Shown here piece by piece: positions 1-4,234 of a stretch of DNA of 5,807 bases (the stretch's first letter is position 1; every line of letters begins with the position of its first letter). The stretch is from the NCBI GenBank assembly GCA_934538895.1, contig CAKTCH010000108.1, positions 1-5,807 of the forward strand, in the 5' to 3' direction. A program made the position numbers and the translations under genes. Source of the stretch: an uncultured Alphaproteobacteria bacterium (lineage in GTDB: Bacteria; Pseudomonadota; Alphaproteobacteria; Micavibrionales; Micavibrionaceae). The notes under the pieces are model-generated. The model had not been told where the DNA came from. It saw only the letters and a list, made by a program, of their open reading frames with translations, and searched no databases.

Positions 1-919
1 GCACATAACCGCGCCCTTCGTTCGACGGCATCACGCCGTCGGCCAGCAGGAACGCCGAACAGCGCAGATGGTCCGCGATCACGCGGTGGCTCGGGGCCAT
101 CGCGCCGTCCGGGGCCACGCCCGTCAGGTCGGCGGAATGCTCGATGATCGAACGCAGCAGGTCGATATCGTAGTTGGACGTCTTGCCCTGCATCAGGGCG
201 GACATGCGCTCTAACCCCATACCGGTATCGATGGAGGGCTTCGGCAGCGGCTTGCGCGCATAACCGCCATGACCGTCCGGTTGCTGATCGAACTGCATGA
301 AAACCAGATTCCAGAATTCGAGGAAGCGGTCACCGTCCTGATCGGCGGAACCCGGGGGGCCGCCTGCCAGTTTATCACCCTGATCAAAGAAAATCTCGGA
401 ACAAGGGCCGCATGGACCGGTATCGCCTGCGGACCAGAAATTATCATCGGTCGGAATGCGAATAATGCGGCTGTCGGTAAACCCGGTAAGCTTGCGCCAG
501 ATGGTGGCGGCTTCTTCGTCGGAGGAGTGGACTGTGATCAGCAGCTTGTCTTGCGGCATGTCGTAGTCTTTGGTGATTAACTCCCATGCGAAAGCAATCG
601 CGTCTTCCTTGAAATAATCGCCAAAGGAAAAATTACCCATCATCTCGAAAAATGTATGGTGACGGGCGGTGTAGCCGACATTGTCGAGGTCGTTATGCTT
701 GCCGCCCGCGCGCACGCATTTTTGTGCTGTGGTCGCACGGGTATAAGGGCGTTTTTCAAGGCCGGTGAAAACGTTTTTGAATTGCACCATCCCTGCCGCC
801 GTAAACATCAGCGTGGGATCGTTATTCGGTACCAAAGAGCTGGAGGGGACGTGTTCATGCCCTTGTCTCTTGAAAAAATCAATAAAGGTCGCGCGGATAT
901 CCTGAACGGTCTTGGTCAT
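1..919 (-). CDS. alaS: Alanyl-tRNA synthetase, N-terminal part (truncated by the window edge)
   Basis: The product is a class II aminoacyl-tRNA synthetase that activates alanine with ATP and charges tRNA-Ala in the cytoplasm. The window holds 306 codons; the family is usually about 870-890 residues, so the end of the aminoacylation domain, the tRNA-recognition, editing and C-Ala regions lie beyond the left edge. Seen in sequence: start MTKTVQDIRATFIDFF; a motif 1 region (GMVQFKNVFTG, from residue 43); the motif 2 region RATTAQKCVRAGGKHND (from 61) continuing into HHTFFEMMGNFSFGDYFK (87-104); the adenylate-pocket stretch FWNLVFMQF near residues 202-209; motif 3 GMGLER (233-238) preceded by SIDT; and PSNEGRGYV at the edge. 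The reading frame is unbroken and all expected motifs are present, so the gene looks functional. The ATG at 919 has an AGGA Shine-Dalgarno 10 nt upstream and gives the usual AlaRS N-terminus. A 180-bp gap separates it from the transglycosylase gene. Confidence 0.98.
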   Translation of the reverse strand, partial: MTKTVQDIRATFIDFFKRQGHEHVPSSSLVPNNDPTLMFTAAGMVQFKNVFTGLEKRPYTRATTAQKCVRAGGKHNDLDNVGYTARHHTFFEMMGNFSFGDYFKEDAIAFAWELITKDYDMPQDKLLITVHSSDEEAATIWRKLTGFTDSRIIRIPTDDNFWSAGDTGPCGPCSEIFFDQGDKLAGGPPGSADQDGDRFLEFWNLVFMQFDQQPDGHGGYARKPLPKPSIDTGMGLERMSALMQGKTSNYDIDLLRSIIEHSADLTGVAPDGAMAPSHRVIADHLRCSAFLLADGVMPSNEGRGYV

Positions 920-929
920 GGCTTAAAAA

Positions 930-933
930 TCCT
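930..933 (-). promoter_or_regulatory. Shine-Dalgarno of alaS
   Basis: AGGA on the minus strand lies 10 nt before the alaS ATG, a little farther than ideal. It sits in an AT-rich stretch (about 920-960) that should be poorly structured. It supports 919 as the start. Confidence 0.55.
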
Positions 934-984
934 GATGTATTGAATGGTGAATAATTAATCAGATCTGCTCCGTAAAGTCCATGG

Positions 985-1019
985 CCCTTGCGATGCGCTT
1001 GCACAGCGTTTTCGAAGGG
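985..1019 (-). other. Imperfect hairpin in the alaS leader
   Basis: CCCTT (985-989) pairs with AAGGG (1015-1019). Inside, CG pairs with CG across one bulged base, then after a small internal loop CGCT (996-999) pairs with AGCG (1005-1008) around a 5-nt loop. No T-tract follows in the direction of alaS, so it is not a terminator. It could be a leader structure; no known RNA family is recognised. Confidence 0.3.
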
Positions 1020-1054
1020 TTTAGAGGCCGGAAAGGGGGGTAAGAAACGATGAC

Positions 1055-1075
1055 GGCGCGCCCTGACGGGCCGCC
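1055..1075 (-). terminator. Possible weak terminator hairpin after the transglycosylase gene
   Basis: The inner stem is GCCC/GGGC with a 4-nt loop, flanked by an outer GGC/GCC pair across a small internal bulge. On the minus strand it is followed about 6 nt later by a short T-rich stretch (GTTTCTT), not a proper T-tract. It could attenuate transcription between the transglycosylase gene and alaS, but the T-tract is weak and GC-rich sequence forms such stems often. Confidence 0.25.
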
Positions 1076-1099
1076 AGTGCCGCCGCCGTTACGGTGGAT

Positions 1100-3010
1100 T
1101 TAATTGGTGGCGGCCAGCCGCAGGTCGGAAAGGGTCGGCACGCCCGCCTGTTTGACGATGTCGGTCGGCGGCGCGTATTGCGCCCACTGGCCGCCCGCGA
1201 CGGCGTCCAGCGACGGCACGGGCTGGTTCATGCGCAGGCGGTAGATCCAGTAATTGGCCATCACACGCTCGACATAGGCGCGGGTTTCGCCCATCGGGAT
1301 GCTTTCGATGAACAGCAGCGGATCGTCCTTCATCCCGGCCATCTCGCGCTTCCATTTCCTCAGATTGCCCGGCCCGGCATTATAAGCCACGACCAGCGAG
1401 AGCAATTCGGCATCGACATGATCCTGATACAGGAGCTTCTCGATATAGCGCTGGCCGACTTCGAGGTTGGTCTGCGGGTCGCGCAGCTGCGCGTGGCTGT
1501 CCTTGTTCTTGAACAGGCTCTTGCCGATGATGTAGTTGGCGGTCGCGGGCATCACCTGCATCAGGCCCTGCGCGCCGCGATGGCTGACGGCGCCCGGATT
1601 GAACTTCGATTCCTGACGGATGATGGCATAGACCAGCGCCCGGTCGACGGTATAGCCGTCGCGCGGCTTCCACGGGATCAGCGGGTAAAGCGCGGCGTCG
1701 TAATAGCCGCCGTCGGGATGCGGCTGCGTCTGCGCCAGTTGCATGGCGATCGACGACAGGTTCTTGTGCGCGGCATAGGCGATCAGCGCTTCGCGCAGGG
1801 CCGCGTTGCCCGACAGATCGACCTTGGCCAGTAATTGCGAAGCCTGATGCGGCTGGCCCTTTTTAACCAGCGCCATGGCTTCGCTGACCTGCGGGTGCGC
1901 TTGCAGCGTTTTCCTGTGCGCGGCGGTCAGGGCCGGGACGTCCCAGTTGAAATCGTAATCCCAGCCGAGCGCGCGCGTCGCGATCAGGCCGTAGAATGTG
2001 CGCGGATGGGCGGCGGCTTTCCTGAGCCACGCGGAAACATGCTGTGGCTGGCGCGCCCGGGCGTAGGAACGCGAAGCCCAGTAGGCGCTGGCGGAGGCCT
2101 GCCATGCGGAGCTGTGGCTGGCGTCCGCCGAGTTGGCGAACATGCGCGCCGCCTTGCTGAATTCACCCTGACGCCAGGCGGACAGCCCGGCGATCCATCC
2201 CGCCTGCGGGATATAGGTGCCCGAGCGGGTCGCCGCCCCCGAAGCCAGTTCATAGGATTGTTCCAGCTTGCCCGCCAGCAGGTAGCCCCGCGCGATGACG
2301 GTGCGAAGCTGGTCTTTCTCGACCGGATCGAGGTAAGGCACGGCCTTGTCATGGGACAGGCGCTTGAGCGCACGGGTCGGCGAGCCGTTGGAAACGTCCT
2401 GCTTCACGATGCCCACCAGCCGCACCACGCTGTCGCGCTGTGCCGGGGTCCGCTTCATCGATGTCTTGTAAACCTTGTTGGCGGCGTCCAGCGCGGGCAG
2501 GGTGCGGACGGGCTTGACGGCAGGCATGGATGCCGCCGCCGTCTCTTGCGCGAGGCGCGGACTGTCTTTCAGGCCCAGCAGGCGCGCCAGTTTTATGAAT
2601 TTATCGGGTTTGGCCGCCGGTGCGGCAGCGGTCTCCGTGGCAGGGGGCGGAGACGCCGTCGAAGCCGTCGCCGGTGCGGCTTTTTCAGATTCAGGGGCCG
2701 TAGAGGCTGCGGCGGCCCATGTCGGTTCCGGTCCTTGATAAGCGGGCTTGCGGCCCGGTACCAGCGCCGGTTTGGCCGGGGCCGCTGCCACGGGCTCCGC
2801 CCTCGATACCAGCGGCGGCAATTCTTCGGCGATGGTTTGATTGAGTGCCGGAAAGCGCAGCAGCGCCAGCGGATCGGCCCGCAATGCAGCCGGCTTGCGT
2901 GCCGGTACAAAGGCGGGCTCCGCCGAGGCATTCATCGGGTTACTCATCAGGCTGACGGCAACCAGACTCAAGACCAGAAGTCTCTTCGTCGCTTTTTCGA
3001 ATGTACGCAT
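1100..3010 (-). CDS. Secreted soluble lytic murein transglycosylase (Slt70-like, GH23 fold)
   Basis: The 636-residue product is predicted to cleave the MurNAc-GlcNAc bond of peptidoglycan in the periplasm with formation of 1,6-anhydro-MurNAc, acting in wall turnover and remodelling. Residues 1-30 look like a Sec signal peptide: basic MRTFEKATKR, a hydrophobic core LLVLSLVAVSL, and a likely cleavage after ASA. No lipobox cysteine is seen, so it should be soluble. Residues about 31-135 are a Pro/Ala-rich linker with two VPxRKPA motifs (35-41 and 84-90). Residues about 180-440 are Ala-rich and helical, like the Slt70 superhelical U-domain. The catalytic SLT domain follows: AIIRQESKF with the presumed acid/base Glu467, GLMQVMPAT (482-490), AYNAGPGN (542-549) and PMGETRAYVERV (572-583). 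Its length matches Slt70 (about 620-645). ATG 3010 is chosen because later ATGs would remove the signal peptide, although no good Shine-Dalgarno precedes it. The natural end is LRLAATN. It lies 120 bp after the uracil-DNA glycosylase gene. Confidence 0.95.
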   Translation of the reverse strand: MRTFEKATKRLLVLSLVAVSLMSNPMNASAEPAFVPARKPAALRADPLALLRFPALNQTIAEELPPLVSRAEPVAAAPAKPALVPGRKPAYQGPEPTWAAAASTAPESEKAAPATASTASPPPATETAAAPAAKPDKFIKLARLLGLKDSPRLAQETAAASMPAVKPVRTLPALDAANKVYKTSMKRTPAQRDSVVRLVGIVKQDVSNGSPTRALKRLSHDKAVPYLDPVEKDQLRTVIARGYLLAGKLEQSYELASGAATRSGTYIPQAGWIAGLSAWRQGEFSKAARMFANSADASHSSAWQASASAYWASRSYARARQPQHVSAWLRKAAAHPRTFYGLIATRALGWDYDFNWDVPALTAAHRKTLQAHPQVSEAMALVKKGQPHQASQLLAKVDLSGNAALREALIAYAAHKNLSSIAMQLAQTQPHPDGGYYDAALYPLIPWKPRDGYTVDRALVYAIIRQESKFNPGAVSHRGAQGLMQVMPATANYIIGKSLFKNKDSHAQLRDPQTNLEVGQRYIEKLLYQDHVDAELLSLVVAYNAGPGNLRKWKREMAGMKDDPLLFIESIPMGETRAYVERVMANYWIYRLRMNQPVPSLDAVAGGQWAQYAPPTDIVKQAGVPTLSDLRLAATN

Positions 3011-3060
3011 AATGGACAGAGTGATACCCCAAAACGGCTCGTCCTGTCCACAAAATGTGG
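3011..3060 (-). promoter_or_regulatory. Overlapping inverted repeats covering the transglycosylase translation start
   Basis: On the minus strand TGGACAG (3050-3044) and CTGTCCA (3019-3013) form a perfect 7-bp inverted repeat with a 24-nt loop; G.U pairs could extend it by one at each end. The proximal arm ends 2 nt before the ATG at 3010, exactly where a Shine-Dalgarno is expected but absent. A second perfect stem, CCACA/TGTGG with a 3-nt loop (3048-3060), shares three bases (3048-3050) with the distal arm, so the two stems cannot form together. This is either an RNA switch-like leader or a DNA operator; the arrangement is seen, the function inferred. Confidence 0.4.
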
Positions 3061-3065
3061 CTTAC

Positions 3066-3080
3066 ATAACGCTAAGTTAT
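3066..3080. repeat. Short inverted repeat in the transglycosylase upstream region
   Basis: ATAAC and GTTAT are complementary 5-bp arms around a 5-nt centre. It lies just upstream of the overlapping stems and beside an AT-rich tract (3079-3100). Such a short dyad can arise by chance; it could be part of a promoter or operator for the minus-strand transglycosylase gene, but no convincing -35/-10 pair is visible. Confidence 0.25.
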
Positions 3081-3130
3081 TGACAATATTACAGAATTCA
3101 TTGCCAGAATAGGGGTGTTTTTAGGGGAAA

Positions 3131-3997
3131 TCAGGCTGCTTTCGCTGCAATTCCAAGCTCTTGGCGCTTTTGCATAAGATTAAGCATATCGCCCCAGACG
3201 GCCTTTTTCTGGCTCGGCGTCCGCAATAAATAAGACGGGTGATAAGTGCAGAGCGCCGGAATCGGTTCCATCTCGATGCCGGGGGTGCGGGGCCTGAAGT
3301 CGTGCCAGCGCCCGCGCAAGCGTGAAATGCTGTCTTCGGTATGGAGCAGCGCCTTGGCCGGAACGCCGCCGCACAGGATCAGCAGCTTCGGTTTTGCCAG
3401 CGCGATATGGCGCTCGATAAAGGGCAGGCTGATCTCCACTTCCTGCGGGGTGGGGGTGCGGTTGCCCGGTGGCCGCCAGTTCAGAATGTTGGAAATATAG
3501 ATAGCCTTTTCAGGGTCGGTCGCGGCGCGGTCGATATCGATGCATTTCAGGATTTTATCGAGCAGCTGGCCGCTGACGCCGACGAACGGGCGGCCCAGAC
3601 GGTCTTCATCCGCGCCCGGCGCCTCGCCGATCAGCATGACCGGGGCTTGCGGGTTGCCGTCGCAGAACACCATATTGGTCGCGGTCCTGCGCACGGCCAG
3701 CCCTTCGAACCCGGCCAGCGCGGCTTGCAGTTCTTCAAGGCTCCCGGCGGCGCGCGCGCACTTGATCGCTTCCTCACGCAGGGCGGGCGTCCCCTGGATC
3801 GGATGATCGGATGATGGGATGATCGGATGATCGGAAGGAAGGGCAGGCGCGGGTGGCGCTTCCGTGGGGCCGGTCATCCGGTTATCCGGTAATCTGGTCA
3901 TCTGCTGTCCCGGCTCATCGGCCAGAACCTCGTCGATGCCTTGATCGAGATGCCACTGAAGGGCGGCGAAATAGGCAGCCTGTTCCGTGCTTGTCAT
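3131..3997 (-). CDS. Uracil-DNA glycosylase, family 4-like (UDG superfamily), probably lacking the Fe-S cluster
   Basis: The 288-residue cytoplasmic protein should remove uracil from DNA, starting base-excision repair. The UDG-superfamily core occupies about residues 75-280: motif A GEAPGADEDRLGRPFVG (124-140), NWRPPGNRTPTPQE (173-186), a hydrophobic strand KLLILCGGVPA (204-214), and motif B YHPSYLLR (252-259) with His253. Classical family 4 enzymes hold a 4Fe-4S cluster with four cysteines. Aligned by eye to the Thermus type, those positions are Phe97, Leu100, Trp174 and Ser190 here, so the cluster is probably absent. The N-terminal LQWHLDQGIDEVLADEP (13-29) resembles the N-terminus of alphaproteobacterial homologues, which supports the 3997 start despite a weak Shine-Dalgarno (GGATG, about 13 nt away). 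Residues about 32-66 are a low-complexity linker made by period-8 DNA repeats. It is divergent from ETF-QO; the stop is 120 bp before the transglycosylase start. Confidence 0.92.
   Translation of the reverse strand: MTSTEQAAYFAALQWHLDQGIDEVLADEPGQQMTRLPDNRMTGPTEAPPAPALPSDHPIIPSSDHPIQGTPALREEAIKCARAAGSLEELQAALAGFEGLAVRRTATNMVFCDGNPQAPVMLIGEAPGADEDRLGRPFVGVSGQLLDKILKCIDIDRAATDPEKAIYISNILNWRPPGNRTPTPQEVEISLPFIERHIALAKPKLLILCGGVPAKALLHTEDSISRLRGRWHDFRPRTPGIEMEPIPALCTYHPSYLLRTPSQKKAVWGDMLNLMQKRQELGIAAKAA
3801..3832. repeat. Tandem octamer array, 4 copies of GGATGATC (one variant)
   Basis: Four contiguous octamers on the plus strand: GGATGATC, GGATGATG, GGATGATC, GGATGATC, preceded by a partial unit GGATC (3796-3800) and followed by the decayed GGAAGGAA. 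It lies inside the glycosylase gene and encodes PSDHPIIPSSDHPI, whose 8-residue period (24 nt = three octamers) shows the protein repeat is a by-product of the DNA repeat. Confidence 0.9.
3872..3903. repeat. Second, degenerate octamer array in inverted orientation
   Basis: Four contiguous octamers on the plus strand: GGTCATCC, GGTTATCC, GGTAATCT, GGTCATCT. Their reverse complement (GGATGACC and variants) is nearly the GGATGATC unit of the other array, so the two blocks form an imperfect inverted repeat of about 32 bp with 39 bp between. It encodes MTRLPDNRMTG in the glycosylase linker. Confidence 0.8.
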
Positions 3998-4034
3998 AAA
4001 ACAAAAACATCCGTGGTATGTGTTGTAATCAGCC

Positions 4035-4085
4035 TTAGAGATTTAACGAATATATTATAAAGTGTAAGGGTACAAGTTAGAGATT
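4035..4085. repeat. Pair of 9-bp direct repeats TTAGAGATT flanking a candidate promoter
   Basis: TTAGAGATT occurs at 4035-4043 and 4077-4085, exactly 42 bp start to start, which is four turns of B-DNA, so both copies face the same side of the helix. They bracket the TATAAT of the presumed glycosylase promoter: one overlaps its -35 position and the other lies just past the expected transcription start. This is the geometry of an autoregulatory or repressor site, but two copies of a 9-mer in an AT-rich stretch can also arise by chance. Confidence 0.35.
4054..4082 (-). promoter_or_regulatory. Candidate sigma-70-type promoter for the uracil-DNA glycosylase
   Basis: An exact TATAAT lies on the minus strand at 4059-4054, about 57 bp before the ATG at 3997, implying a 5' leader of roughly 50 nt. 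The hexamer 17 bp upstream (CTCTAA, 4082-4077) is a poor -35. An alternative pair is TTGTAC (4075-4070) with TATATT (4054-4049), with a short 15-bp spacer. The position is good; the -35 is weak, as might suit an activated or low-level promoter. Confidence 0.4.
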
Positions 4086-4145
4086 CCATTCCTTAATGCA
4101 ACGTGACGATGCCTTGTTTCCGGGATATGAAAATAAAAGGGCCGG

Positions 4146-4166
4146 GCCGTATGGCGGCGATACGGC
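4146..4166. promoter_or_regulatory. Strong dyad upstream of ETF-QO, candidate operator
   Basis: GCCGTAT (4146-4152) and ATACGGC (4160-4166) are perfect 7-bp inverted arms around a 7-bp GC-rich centre. The dyad ends 6 bp before TATGAT (4173-4178), a one-mismatch -10 hexamer that has no good -35. No T-tract follows, so a terminator is unlikely. The position and symmetry fit a binding site for a dimeric regulator of ETF-QO transcription; the regulator is unknown. Confidence 0.4.
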
Positions 4167-4172
4167 GCGCTA

Positions 4173-4178
4173 TATGAT
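4173..4178 (+). promoter_or_regulatory. Possible -10 element for ETF-QO
   Basis: TATGAT matches TATAAT at five of six positions and lies 57 bp before the TTG start. The 17-bp-spaced upstream hexamer (TATGGC, 4150-4155) lies within the dyad and is a poor -35, so the call rests on the -10 and the context only. Confidence 0.3.
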
Positions 4179-4224
4179 TTACAGGGATTGAAGGAAGCGT
4201 TATTCGCCATTCGAGAACAGTATG

Positions 4225-4228
4225 AGGA
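4225..4228 (+). promoter_or_regulatory. Shine-Dalgarno that decides the ETF-QO TTG start
   Basis: AGGA (within GAGGATT) is followed by 6 nt and then TTG at 4235, an ideal spacing. The alternative ATG at 4265 has only a weak GTGAAAG upstream. An in-frame TGA at 4223-4225 rules out any start further upstream, so TTG 4235 is the only extended start available. Confidence 0.7.
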
Positions 4229-4234
4229 TTAAAA

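Larger units (their letters stand above)
920..1099 (-). other. Leader/intergenic region upstream of alaS
   Basis: This 180-bp gap has no independent gene that I can support. Reading toward alaS it contains a GC-rich imperfect hairpin just after the transglycosylase stop (1055-1075), a second imperfect hairpin (985-1019), a 7-codon open frame MDFTEQI followed by TGA (982 to 959), and then the AT-rich alaS ribosome-binding region. I find no convincing -35/-10 pair: the best spacing match, TTTACG-N17-TATTCA, has a poor -10. Whether alaS has its own promoter here or is read through from upstream cannot be decided by eye. Confidence 0.5.
3998..4234. other. Divergent control region between the glycosylase and ETF-QO genes
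   Basis: A 237-bp gene-free stretch with an AT-rich half near the glycosylase (about 3998-4100) and a GC-rich patch (4139-4170) near ETF-QO. It contains the candidate promoters, the 9-bp direct repeats and the dyad listed separately. I see no small gene, tRNA or riboswitch that I can name. Confidence 0.7.

Noticed and set aside
656..943. Plus-strand open frame over the alaS start
   Set aside because: It is antisense to the conserved AlaRS motifs 1 and 2 and has no ribosome-binding site or family features.
1094..1834. Plus-strand open frame (246 codons) antisense to the SLT catalytic domain
   Set aside because: The sense strand has all catalytic motifs; this frame has low-complexity Arg/Asp/Ala composition typical of a GC-rich shadow frame.
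3080..3110. Exact TTGACA on the plus strand (3080-3085) as a promoter
   Set aside because: At 17-18 bp spacing there is no -10 (GCCAGA); the nearest match CAGAAT needs a 19-bp spacer, and transcription would run antisense into the end of the glycosylase gene.
1835..3112. Long plus-strand open frame (425 codons) antisense to the transglycosylase gene
   Set aside because: It mirrors the real gene's codon structure; the translation is Arg/Gly-rich with no recognisable domain, while the opposite strand encodes a complete Slt70-like enzyme.
4147..4170. GC-rich hairpin at 4146-4166 as a Rho-independent terminator
   Set aside because: Neither strand has a T-tract after the stem, and the region is divergent, so no transcript needs ending there.
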